Shown here: in pieces, positions 1-5,679 of the stretch | Layout: each line of letters starts with the position of its first letter | Position numbering within the stretch: the first letter of the stretch is position 1 | Source of the DNA: Acidobacteriaceae bacterium | GTDB lineage: Bacteria > Acidobacteriota > Terriglobia > Terriglobales > SbA1 | Direction: 5' to 3' | Length of the DNA: 8,177 nucleotides | Assembly (NCBI GenBank): GCA_003136335.1 | Contig: PLEA01000678.1 | Span: 1-8,177, forward strand | Notes under the pieces: model-generated | Databases searched by the model: none | What the model was told of the DNA's origin: nothing | The model's input: only the letters and a program-made list of their open reading frames with translations | Translations under genes and position numbers: made by a program

Positions 1-631
1 TGCTCTTGGGAAGAATGTGTTCGTGCACGATTCCTAGAATGCGCTCCGAAGTCACATCGGGGGTAGCCAGAGCCTTTACTCTGCCGACTCCGCGCTTGCT
101 GCTACGTTCTACAATTCCGATGACCGGAGTTTTCTGTTTATCGCCGCGCATCGGACGTCCGCTGTGACCTTTGCTAGTTCCGCCGTAATACATCTCGTCC
201 ATCTCCACCGCCGATCCCTCCAGTTGCATGTCTGTTTCGGACAGCAACGAGCGAATCTGGCGGAACATGCGCCAAGCGGTTTTGTACGTCACTCCGGTTT
301 CGCGCTGAATTTGCTTTGCTGAAATTCCGCAGCGCGTCGAAGCCATTAAATACATGGCGTAGTACCAGAGTCGTAGAGATGTGCTGCTGTGCTCAAAGAT
401 CGTCCCAGCCATCGGGGAAATCTGACTTAGGCACTCATCGCAAGCATAGACAGGGCGGCCCTTAACTCGATGGTGCTGACGCCGCCCTTTGCAGGTCTCA
501 CAGTGCGCGATACCGTCAGGGAATCGCTGCTCTCTGAGGTGCTCAAAGCAGGCGTCATCACTCGGAAACTGGCGGTTGAAATCTTCGATTGTGTACCGAA
601 GGTGAGCGGGAATCGTCTGTCTGCGGTTCAT
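1..631 (-). CDS. IS1595-family (ISXO2-like) transposase, 3' part outside window
   Basis: This reading frame is open from an ATG at 631 to the window edge (210 codons, no stop), so the C-terminal part is missing. It encodes a DDE-type transposase that would cut and join the ends of its insertion sequence. What is seen: an N-terminal zinc ribbon with Cys pairs at residues 44/47 (CETC) and 64/67 (CDEC). A helical segment follows (about 85-130, including YLMASTRCGISAKQIQRETG), as in ISXO2-like proteins. The stretch VEMDEMYYGG places the first catalytic Asp at residue 145. Later catalytic residues would lie beyond the edge. Family members are usually about 290-330 residues, so roughly two thirds is present. 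No strong ribosome site precedes the ATG; an in-frame TTG at 640 is an alternative start. It lies tail-on to the pseudopilin genes, on the same strand and downstream of them. Confidence 0.88.
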   Translation of the reverse strand, partial: MNRRQTIPAHLRYTIEDFNRQFPSDDACFEHLREQRFPDGIAHCETCKGRRQHHRVKGRPVYACDECLSQISPMAGTIFEHSSTSLRLWYYAMYLMASTRCGISAKQIQRETGVTYKTAWRMFRQIRSLLSETDMQLEGSAVEMDEMYYGGTSKGHSGRPMRGDKQKTPVIGIVERSSKRGVGRVKALATPDVTSERILGIVHEHILPKS

Positions 632-670
632 GATGTTCAAACTTTAGCAGAAACTGGACGTGAGGTCAAG

Positions 671-695
671 GGATAATTACCTTTCTTGATACCCC
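671..695 (-). repeat. Putative terminal inverted repeat of the IS
   Basis: Minus-strand GGGGTATCAAGAAAGG and the following bases start with a run of G, as many IS1595-group ends do, and lie about 40 bp upstream of the transposase start, a usual distance. The matching opposite end is not in the window, so the exact boundary is a guess. Confidence 0.35.
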
Positions 696-823
696 GGACC
701 CTAAAATCTTGATTTTCAGTAGGTTGGGAGTGTGAGGTACGGCGGTTGCCGAGGCAAAATCTTGATTCGGAAGTGCTTAGAGGCAAAATATTGCGGAACG
801 ATCTACACGCGCTAGTTCATAGG

Positions 824-1297
824 TTACCAGGTGCTGTAGGCAGTGCCGTCGCTGGCGGTGCCGTTTGCAGCCGAATGCACGTCGGTGATGCCGGGGTCCT
901 GCTGATCCACGGCGAGCATTACATCTTCCTGGACGACTTCCCAGTTGGTTTGCCGGGTCATGGGATCGACCGGAATCTGGCGGAGGTAGCCCGCCGTGAC
1001 GATGTCGTCGAGTGACTGAGGCGCTTTCTGTTTGTCGAGGGTGTACTGCGAGATGACCGAACGGAGCGTGCTCAGATTGGAGCGCAGCACGGATTCCCGA
1101 GCCTGCACGATGGACTGGTTGTACACTGGAACTGCAACCGCCATCAGGATCATGATGATGCTGATGACAATCATCAACTCCAGCAGCGTGAATCCGCGAA
1201 TGCGGTTGTGCCTGGCGCCACGGGCGAACGTGCGTGGTGACGCCTTGCCGCTGGATGCGTACCCGCCATGCCCTAATTTTTTCACGCCCCCTAACAT
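824..1297 (-). CDS. GspG-like pseudopilin (prepilin-type N-terminal cleavage domain), second copy
   Basis: Predicted subunit of a type II secretion pseudopilus or related type IV pilus-like fibre, processed at the inner membrane by a prepilin peptidase. The 157-residue protein has the class III signal RG|FTLLELMIV: cleavage after Gly35, Phe36 as the new N-terminus, and Glu40 as the conserved Glu at +5. A hydrophobic helix follows to about residue 58. The C-terminal part carries IPVDPMTRQTNW and ends in DGTAYSTW, the layout of GspG, whose C-terminal loop binds calcium. The ATG follows the TAA of the upstream pseudopilin directly (TAAATG), and AAGGA seven bases before it is a good ribosome site inside the upstream gene, so translational coupling is likely. 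The 35-residue leader is long for this class; a GTG at codon 5 is a possible alternative start. I see no clear terminator after it. Confidence 0.86.
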   Translation of the reverse strand: MLGGVKKLGHGGYASSGKASPRTFARGARHNRIRGFTLLELMIVISIIMILMAVAVPVYNQSIVQARESVLRSNLSTLRSVISQYTLDKQKAPQSLDDIVTAGYLRQIPVDPMTRQTNWEVVQEDVMLAVDQQDPGITDVHSAANGTASDGTAYSTW

Positions 1298-1780
1298 TTA
1301 CCAGTCCTTATACTTGGTGCCATCGAGACCTGTGCCTTGCGACTTGGTGTAGACATCGAACACGCTCTGTCCGCCCCAGGAATCTGAATCAGGGTCGTCC
1401 TGCATGGAGCGCATGCCCCACTCCGTGCTCTTGGTCATGGGGTCTACAGGGATAGAACGCAGAAAGCGAATTTTCTTGCCGCCTTGCGATTCCACTCCCT
1501 TCACCAGGGTTTCGAGATCGGGGGGATAGTTCTGAGTGTCCACCTTGGTCTGAAACTTGCCCTGCTCGGCGGCGTCTTTGTAACGGTCGATGGCGTCGCG
1601 CATCTCCCACAGCGCCTTGCGGAGTTCCTTCTCCCGCTCGCGCTGAATCGTGACCCGCGCCAGCGGCAGCGCCATCAAGGTGAGAATCGACAGGATGGCG
1701 GCCGCGACAATCAACTCCAGGAGCGTAAAACCCCTTGCGGGCTTGGCGCTCGGACCGTGATGGAAACGTTGTAGCTTCAT
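1298..1780 (-). CDS. GspG-like pseudopilin (prepilin-type N-terminal cleavage domain), first copy
   Basis: Predicted pseudopilin of the same machine as the neighbouring secretin. The frame is open further upstream (to 1936), but I choose the ATG at 1780. It gives a 160-residue protein with a normal 17-residue leader ending in ARG|FTLLELIV, and it follows a purine-rich tract (AAGAAGAAGAGG) that can serve as ribosome site. The extra 52 codons upstream fall in a hairpin-rich spacer and look non-coding. Features: cleavage after Gly17, Glu22 at mature +5, hydrophobic segment to about residue 40, then a charged amphipathic helix (QREREKELRKALWEMRDAI). The C-terminus has IPVDPMTKSTEW and ends DGTKYKDW. 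The same IPVDPMT and DGTxYxxW elements recur in the next gene, so the two are probably an old tandem duplication. It could be the major pseudopilin, with the second copy as partner, but the sequence does not decide this. Confidence 0.88.
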   Translation of the reverse strand: MKLQRFHHGPSAKPARGFTLLELIVAAAILSILTLMALPLARVTIQREREKELRKALWEMRDAIDRYKDAAEQGKFQTKVDTQNYPPDLETLVKGVESQGGKKIRFLRSIPVDPMTKSTEWGMRSMQDDPDSDSWGGQSVFDVYTKSQGTGLDGTKYKDW

Positions 1781-1885
1781 CCTCTTCTTCTTCTTGTTTT
1801 GTTCGAACGCGGTCAATTCGAACTCCGTGGATCCATCATAATTCGTGGGCGATGTTCGCTCCGGGCTAAAGAGTGTGCGCGAGAA

Positions 1886-2015
1886 CCTGTGCCGCCCCTG
1901 CGGGACTCGTGTATTTATCCCACTCTGACCCGGCACTTCCGTGCCGGGTTTTCACATGCCGCCGCTGCGCGGCTGGATTTTGGCGGCTTTCGTTCCACCG
2001 CTCCCCCGGAAATTT
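1886..2015 (-). repeat. Multi-hairpin intergenic repeat (dispersed-repeat candidate)
   Basis: Read on the minus strand there are three stems in a row. The first is GCCGC/GCGGC with a GCA loop (1961-1973). The second is CCCGGCAC/GTGCCGGG closed by GGAA, a GNRA-type tetraloop (1929-1948). The third is CCC/GGG, again with a GCA loop (1896-1904). Linking segments include GTGGAACG and GTCAGAGTGGGATAAA. I have an uncertain memory of similar palindromic blocks scattered between genes in Acidobacteriota genomes. The borders are approximate. Confidence 0.45.
1929..1952 (+). terminator. Stem-loop with T run, plus-strand sense (possible terminator)
   Basis: An 8-bp perfect stem (CCCGGCAC and GTGCCGGG) with a 4-base loop is followed on the plus strand by TTTT. 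That is terminator-like for plus-strand transcription, yet no plus-strand gene precedes it. On the minus strand, the direction of the operon, no T run follows the stem, so it should not terminate pseudopilin transcription by this mechanism. It may be part of the repeat rather than a working terminator. Confidence 0.25.
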
Positions 2016-2126
2016 AGTTCTCACGCCCACACTAAAGCCCGCTTTCTTCTTACAGCCCAGCGGCCGGAAGCCGTGCCCTTCCCAGTCGCTTTCCGGGATC
2101 GGTTCGGTGGATCGCGGAGACTTTCC

Positions 2127-4430
2127 CTACTGGACAGTAATTGCTGCCTGCGCCCCATTGACCGTGATGGCTTGTAGGCCGGGATCGCGCGCTCCTCCTC
2201 GAGTGATGGTGAGGGGAGTTTGTCCATCCGTCTTTGCCTGGAAAGTGAGCGTGATCACCGAGCCCTGGCCGGAAACGCCTCCTGCGCCCGGCGGCCGCGT
2301 AGCCGTAATCTGCGACTGTCCGACGGTTTCGTCCTCGCGGTGAACCAGGGCTACCGCCTGGCCGTCCTGCGAGAGAAATCCGCCATTCGACACGTTCACC
2401 AGTTGCAGCATTTTCGGATCGTAGTTCAGTTGCACCGGAACGGAGTGCACGTTCTGGGCGCCCGAGATTAGTAGGTTCACTACAAAGGTGTTGCCCTTTA
2501 CCGCCTGAATGGTCGGCGGATCAAACAGGAAGCTGGGCGTTCCGCCGGCAGCCGAATTCGGAATAGGTGGCTGGCCCGGCGCCTGATTTCCCTGCGGCTG
2601 TATGAATGGCGTAGCGGGCTGCGATGGCATTTGAGTTGGTACCGCTGTGCCAGCCGGAGCGGCTTGTGCTCGGTTTACATGGCGCAACTCGATCGTATTG
2701 GCGGTGCCGATATCGATCGCGCGCTGGTTGATCTCGCTTACATTCGTGCCCCGGATGACGTGCGGAGTGATGGCGAAGACGGTCTCATCCGATGAATGGT
2801 CCGTCGTGGTCTGGCCGAAAAGGTACTTCAAGATTGGAATCTGTGCTAATCCCGGGATCCCGCTCAGCGACCTGGTTTGCGAATCGTCCAGAATCCCGCC
2901 AATCAGGCTTGATTCCCCGTCCTTGAGACGGATTTCCCCCAGTTCGACCTTTTTCTGCCCAATGATCGGCTGGGTAATGCCGCCGATGTTCGCCTGGCCC
3001 GTCACTGAGGAAATCTCCATGGTGATCTTCAGCGTGACTTCCCGGTCGGCGTGAACGTGCGGCGTTACCTCAATGTTCACGCCGACATCGATGTACTGAA
3101 ACTGAGTATTCACCAACGGGTTAATACCTACGCCGCCGATGCCGGGCTGGAACGAGCCCGTGGCTACCGGAATCCGTTCGCCGATCTTGAGCGTCGCTTT
3201 CTGGTTATCTAGTGCGCGAACCTGTGGATTCTGGATCAGCTTGGTATCGGTGTCACCCATGACCGCCGACAGGTTGGCCGACGGAATTGTTACCTGGAAA
3301 TCGGTCGCGTTCAGGTTGCCCAGCGTGTTCAGGTTCAGTCCGTTGGTGGTCGATCCGGAAGTGGTGGTTCCCGTTGTGGTGGTTCCGGTGGTGGTCGTGG
3401 TCGAAGCCAGATTACTCTGGAGCGTAACCGTGGCGCTGGTTGGCGGACTCAGACCCAGGGTGCGCGATTTGTCTTTGCTGATCTGCATCACGGCGATGTC
3501 GACGATGACTTCTGGCCGCGCCTTGTCGAGATCTTCTACCAGTTTTTCCGCCAGGACGATCTGGTCTGGAGTTCCACGCACGACGATTGCATTTTGTGAG
3601 AGCAACTGCTGCACGCGCTGCATATCGAGCACGGCGCGAATCGCATTCAACACATCCTGCAGTTCGGTAGGCTGGGAAATATTCGTCAGATAAAAAGTCT
3701 TGAGGACGCTCTGCTCCAGTTCCTTGCGCTTCGCCGGATTATCTTGCGCCACAAAAATCGTATTCTGGGTGACCGGTCGCCAGAAGGTTTTCGACTCCAG
3801 CGCCGTGATCTCCAGCGCTTCTTCGAGGGTCACACCGTTGAGGTCAACGTTGATAACTCTCGGGGTGTAGTCGGGGTCGAACAACACGTTGACTCCCGCC
3901 AGTTGTCCCACGGTACGGTAGACCACATCGGATTTAGTGGTGAGCATCTTGACCGTGATCGGGATGTTCGAGATGGGAGCGAGTTCTACCGGACCGGACG
4001 CGTCGAGAATTTTTCGCTCCAGGCCCGACGGCGGCCCGGCGGCTTGCGGAGGAGGGTTCCGCTGGTCGTTGATCATCTTCAGAGTGTGTTCCAGTTCCTG
4101 CTTGGCAACGAACAACGACGGATCAATCGCCAGCGCCTTCTGAAACTCGGCCACGGCTTCGTCCAACTTCCCGTCATCGCGCAGTTTCTGCCCGCGGTGA
4201 ACAATGGCGGCCGCGGCCTCGAAACGGTTCCGTTCAAAAGCGGCCCGATAGCGCAGATCTTTAGGCTTGAGGTCGTAGGCCTGCTTGAAAAAACCATAGG
4301 CCGCTTCGTACTGCTGGCGAGCCTCGGCATCCTGGCCCTTGGCGTAGAGATCCTTGGCTTTGTCGGCGATGGCGGGGAGTGTTACAGCGACCAGCAACAG
4401 CAGTAGAGCCGGGCGCATCAGGCGTCTCAT
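2127..4430 (-). CDS. Secretin (GspD/PilQ-like) with N-terminal TPRs and C-terminal cohesin domain
   Basis: Predicted outer-membrane multimeric channel through which a type II secretion or type IV pilus-like system passes its substrate. The 767 residues read as follows. A signal peptide (1-22, ...TLPAIA). TPR-type helices (about 24-118), which may serve the pilotin or assembly role. An STN/N0-like domain (about 155-230, with LAGVNVLFDPDY and VTLEEALEI). A secretin N1-like domain (about 242-305). The secretin core (about 305-562), including KIGERIPVATGSF and the signature LSGIPGLAQIPILKYLFG at 522-539. A Pro/Gln linker (about 588-632). A cohesin-like beta domain (about 633-767, with LNYDPKMLQLVNVSNGGFL). 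A Thr-rich tract at 343-363 lies in the core. The start is supported by GAGGA seven or more bases before the ATG. It is first in the minus-strand cluster and divergent from smpB. Whether the machine is T2SS or T4P cannot be decided here. Confidence 0.93.
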   Translation of the reverse strand: MRRLMRPALLLLLVAVTLPAIADKAKDLYAKGQDAEARQQYEAAYGFFKQAYDLKPKDLRYRAAFERNRFEAAAAIVHRGQKLRDDGKLDEAVAEFQKALAIDPSLFVAKQELEHTLKMINDQRNPPPQAAGPPSGLERKILDASGPVELAPISNIPITVKMLTTKSDVVYRTVGQLAGVNVLFDPDYTPRVINVDLNGVTLEEALEITALESKTFWRPVTQNTIFVAQDNPAKRKELEQSVLKTFYLTNISQPTELQDVLNAIRAVLDMQRVQQLLSQNAIVVRGTPDQIVLAEKLVEDLDKARPEVIVDIAVMQISKDKSRTLGLSPPTSATVTLQSNLASTTTTTGTTTTGTTTSGSTTNGLNLNTLGNLNATDFQVTIPSANLSAVMGDTDTKLIQNPQVRALDNQKATLKIGERIPVATGSFQPGIGGVGINPLVNTQFQYIDVGVNIEVTPHVHADREVTLKITMEISSVTGQANIGGITQPIIGQKKVELGEIRLKDGESSLIGGILDDSQTRSLSGIPGLAQIPILKYLFGQTTTDHSSDETVFAITPHVIRGTNVSEINQRAIDIGTANTIELRHVNRAQAAPAGTAVPTQMPSQPATPFIQPQGNQAPGQPPIPNSAAGGTPSFLFDPPTIQAVKGNTFVVNLLISGAQNVHSVPVQLNYDPKMLQLVNVSNGGFLSQDGQAVALVHREDETVGQSQITATRPPGAGGVSGQGSVITLTFQAKTDGQTPLTITRGGARDPGLQAITVNGAQAAITVQ

Positions 4431-4512
4431 TCAATAATCCTCACGAGATGGTCCTTTTTATTACGGTCTTCACTGGACAAGTAGCTTGCCCACGTTGCGG
4501 CGCATCGCGACA

Positions 4513-4536
4513 GTATTTTTCTCGCGGGAAAAATAC
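4513..4536. promoter_or_regulatory. 24-bp dyad, operator or leader hairpin
   Basis: Perfect 9-bp arms GTATTTTTC and GAAAAATAC flank the 6-base centre TCGCGG. AT-rich arms around a GC centre, spanning about two helical turns, fit a binding site for a dimeric regulator. As RNA it would form a stem in the leader of the secretin message, about 83-106 bases before the secretin start codon. No family of regulator can be named. Confidence 0.45.
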
Positions 4537-4565
4537 TCGATATACATTGAAAATGCTTTCTTTGA

Positions 4566-4583
4566 GGCGATTATAGCATCGCC
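4566..4583 (-). promoter_or_regulatory. Extended -10 promoter element inside a dyad (secretin direction)
   Basis: On the minus strand TGCTATAAT (4578-4570) is a perfect extended -10 (TGnTATAAT). No good -35 lies 16-19 bp upstream, which an extended -10 can tolerate. The element is framed by the 6-bp inverted repeat GGCGAT/ATCGCC, so a repressor bound there would cover the promoter. It predicts a leader of roughly 130 bases before the secretin ATG. Confidence 0.45.
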
Positions 4584-4651
4584 ATTTCCCGCTCCCGAAG
4601 TGCTTGTACACGAGGGAGTTATACTCTTTGGTCGTAGGCCTAGTGAGTGCC

Positions 4652-4696
4652 GCACCGGGAGCTCGGATCGCGACCTCCGCCCAGACCGCCCGGTGC
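4652..4696. repeat. GC-rich inverted repeat upstream of smpB
   Basis: Eight-base perfect arms GCACCGGG (4652-4659) and CCCGGTGC (4689-4696) enclose 29 bases, in which GAG/CTC can extend the stem. No T run follows on either strand. It could be a structured element in the secretin-smpB spacer; function unknown. Confidence 0.35.
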
Positions 4697-4737
4697 AGAG
4701 TCTGGAGTCCGAGGTCCAAGTTCCGACACCATTCTGC

Positions 4738-4746
4738 TGTTAAGAT
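4738..4746 (+). promoter_or_regulatory. Candidate extended -10 for smpB
   Basis: TGTTAAGAT fits the extended -10 form TGnTAnnnT and ends 14 bases before the smpB ATG. Transcription would start only about 8 bases before the start codon, which fits the lack of a Shine-Dalgarno sequence there. The -35 region is unremarkable, so this is tentative. Confidence 0.3.
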
Positions 4747-4760
4747 GAATTCTTCCAGCC

Positions 4761-5288
4761 ATGGCTCGCCAATCCACGCATCAGACCAAAGCCAACCCGG
4801 AGAAATCCCCGCGCCGTGATCCCACAGCCTCCGGCGACCGCGACGCCGCTGTCAATAGGATCGCTTCACATAACTACTTCTTGCTGGAAAAATTTGAGGC
4901 CGGGGTGGTTCTGACCGGGACGGAGGTTAAGTCGGTTCGGGGCGGCCTCGCCAACCTTAAGGACTCCTACGGCTTGGTCAAAGACGATGCGGTGTGGCTG
5001 CTGAATGCCCACATCGGTCCCTACGAGCATGGCAACATCTTCAACCATGCCCCCCTGCGCACCCGGAAGCTGCTGATGCATCGCGAAGAGATCCGCAAGC
5101 TGATCGGCAAGACACAGCAGAAAGGCCTGACCCTGATCCCGACGCGAATGTACTTTAAGAATGGGAGGGTAAAGGTGGAGCTGGCCTTGGCGAAAGGCAA
5201 GCAGCTGTGGGACAAGCGTGAGACCGAGCGGCGCCGGACGGCGGATAAAGAAGCCAGAGATGCTATTAACCGGAGCCGGAAGATGTAG
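4761..5288 (+). CDS. smpB: SsrA-binding protein SmpB
   Basis: SmpB binds tmRNA and, with it, rescues ribosomes stalled on messages without a stop codon and tags the unfinished protein for degradation. The 175-residue protein shows the family core [29 protein letters not shown] (split: [14 protein letters not shown], then [15 protein letters not shown]), followed by [20 protein letters not shown]. It ends in the basic tail [15 protein letters not shown]...[10 protein letters not shown] that enters the mRNA channel. It is about 15-20 residues longer than most SmpB proteins because of a polar, basic N-terminal extension (residues 1-30), which is probably disordered. The ATG at 4761 is the first possible start, since an in-frame TGA lies at 4746; no clear ribosome site precedes it. 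No tmRNA gene is visible nearby. The next genes are an unrelated toxin-antitoxin pair 46 bp downstream. Confidence 0.96.
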   Translation: MARQSTHQTKANPEKSPRRDPTASGDRDAAVNRIASHNYFLLEKFEAGVVLTGTEVKSVRGGLANLKDSYGLVKDDAVWLLNAHIGPYEHGNIFNHAPLRTRKLLMHREEIRKLIGKTQQKGLTLIPTRMYFKNGRVKVELALAKGKQLWDKRETERRRTADKEARDAINRSRKM

Positions 5289-5315
5289 GGATTACCCATT
5301 GATTTCCATCCTACG

Positions 5316-5336
5316 ATGCACTGCACTGTAGTGCAT
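5316..5336. promoter_or_regulatory. Palindromic operator candidate at antitoxin start
   Basis: TGCACT-GT-AGTGCA (5322-5335) is a near-perfect palindrome. A second arm ATGCACT at 5316-5322 pairs with AGTGCAT (5330-5336), so the downstream half-site can pair with two overlapping left half-sites. The palindrome runs into the antitoxin ATG. Ribbon-helix-helix antitoxins usually bind such sites to repress their own operon; this role is inferred from position. Confidence 0.45.
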
Positions 5337-5679
5337 GAAGACCGAAGTCTACAGTTGGCGTCTATCGGCTGAGAGAAAGGCCGCACTCGAGGAAGAAGCT
5401 CGCCGCGAGGGCACTTCGCTGTCTTCATTGCTGGACCGAGTCACCGCCGACTGGCTGGCCGAGCGCCGCAACGGTCGCGCCGATGACGAGGCCGAGCAGA
5501 CCGCCATCCGCAAGCGCGCCATGGCCGCCATCGGCTCCATCTGCGGCGGAGATCCCACCCGCTCCGCCCGAACCAGCGAACTCGTAAGCGAGATCATAGC
5601 CCGCAAACACGCAAAGGAGTCCCGTGCCTTCGCTCGTACCCGCCGGACTTCCCTCCGGACTGCCAGCCGGACTGATTGA
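5335..5679 (+). CDS. Ribbon-helix-helix antitoxin (VapB-like) of a PIN toxin pair
   Basis: Predicted DNA-binding antitoxin that would neutralise the PIN toxin encoded just downstream and repress the pair. The N-terminus MKTEVYSWRLSAERKAALEE followed by EARREGTSLSSLLDRVTADW fits a ribbon-helix-helix fold: one beta strand, two helices, with a turn at REGTSL. The middle (residues about 50-100) is polar and helical, with RSARTSELVSEIIARKHAKE resembling the toxin-binding arm of such antitoxins. The last 18 residues (RTRRTSLRTASRTD region) are read from the 12-bp tandem repeats shared with the toxin gene and look like overrun rather than conserved sequence. It overlaps the toxin frame by 56 bp, in another frame. 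The start ATG sits within a palindrome and lacks an obvious ribosome site, so the message may have little or no leader. The toxin partner is interrupted, so this antitoxin may now be an orphan. Confidence 0.75.
   Translation: MKTEVYSWRLSAERKAALEEEARREGTSLSSLLDRVTADWLAERRNGRADDEAEQTAIRKRAMAAIGSICGGDPTRSARTSELVSEIIARKHAKESRAFARTRRTSLRTASRTD

Larger units (their letters stand above)
1..695 (-). mobile_element. Insertion sequence (IS1595-like), one end in window
   Basis: The transposase gene is followed, on its upstream side, by a short non-coding stretch that ends in a plausible IS terminus at 671-695; read on the minus strand it begins GGGGTATCAAGAAAGG. Both the terminal position and the family assignment rest on the transposase, because the other inverted repeat and the target-site duplication (8 bp in this family) cannot be compared: the far end is outside the window. 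The element sits about 130 bp beyond the 3' end of the last pseudopilin gene and does not visibly interrupt a coding region. Confidence 0.55.
1781..2126. other. Non-coding spacer between secretin and pseudopilins
   Basis: This 346-bp gap inside an otherwise tight minus-strand operon holds three short GC-rich stem-loops between 1896 and 1973 (listed separately) and no convincing gene. Open frames on either strand here have low-complexity Pro/Arg/Cys translations and no family resemblance. The spacer either carries a dispersed repeat or forms an mRNA leader or processing region that separates expression of the secretin from that of the pseudopilins. Confidence 0.6.
4431..4760. other. Divergent intergenic region between secretin and smpB
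   Basis: 330 bp without a convincing gene. It holds three separate inverted repeats (4513-4536, 4566-4583, 4652-4696), an extended -10 for the secretin direction and a weaker one just before smpB. I looked for a tmRNA or tRNA next to smpB and saw neither a TPsiC-type GTTCGAATC arm nor a CCA-ending acceptor stem. Confidence 0.6.

Noticed and set aside
1781..1936. N-terminal extension of the first pseudopilin to 1936
   Set aside because: It would put 52 extra residues before a normal leader and overlaps the hairpin repeat; a purine-rich ribosome site favours 1780.
1873..2343. Plus-strand frame through the hairpin repeat into the secretin 3' end
   Set aside because: Cys/Pro/Arg-rich translation typical of spurious frames over palindromic repeats.
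3139..3693. Long open frame on the plus strand across the secretin gene
   Set aside because: It is antisense to the conserved secretin core; its translation is Ser/Val/Arg-rich with no recognisable motif and there is no ribosome site.
3744..4406. 220-codon plus-strand frame opposite the secretin N-terminus
   Set aside because: It mirrors codon bias of the secretin on the other strand, which has a signal peptide, TPRs and STN domain; no family resemblance.
4600..4745. tmRNA (ssrA) or tRNA next to smpB
   Set aside because: No T-arm consensus, no alanine acceptor features and no CCA end could be found in the spacer.
5285..5314. GTAGG/CCTAC hairpin after smpB as a terminator
   Set aside because: Only 5 bp of stem, a 20-base loop and no T run.
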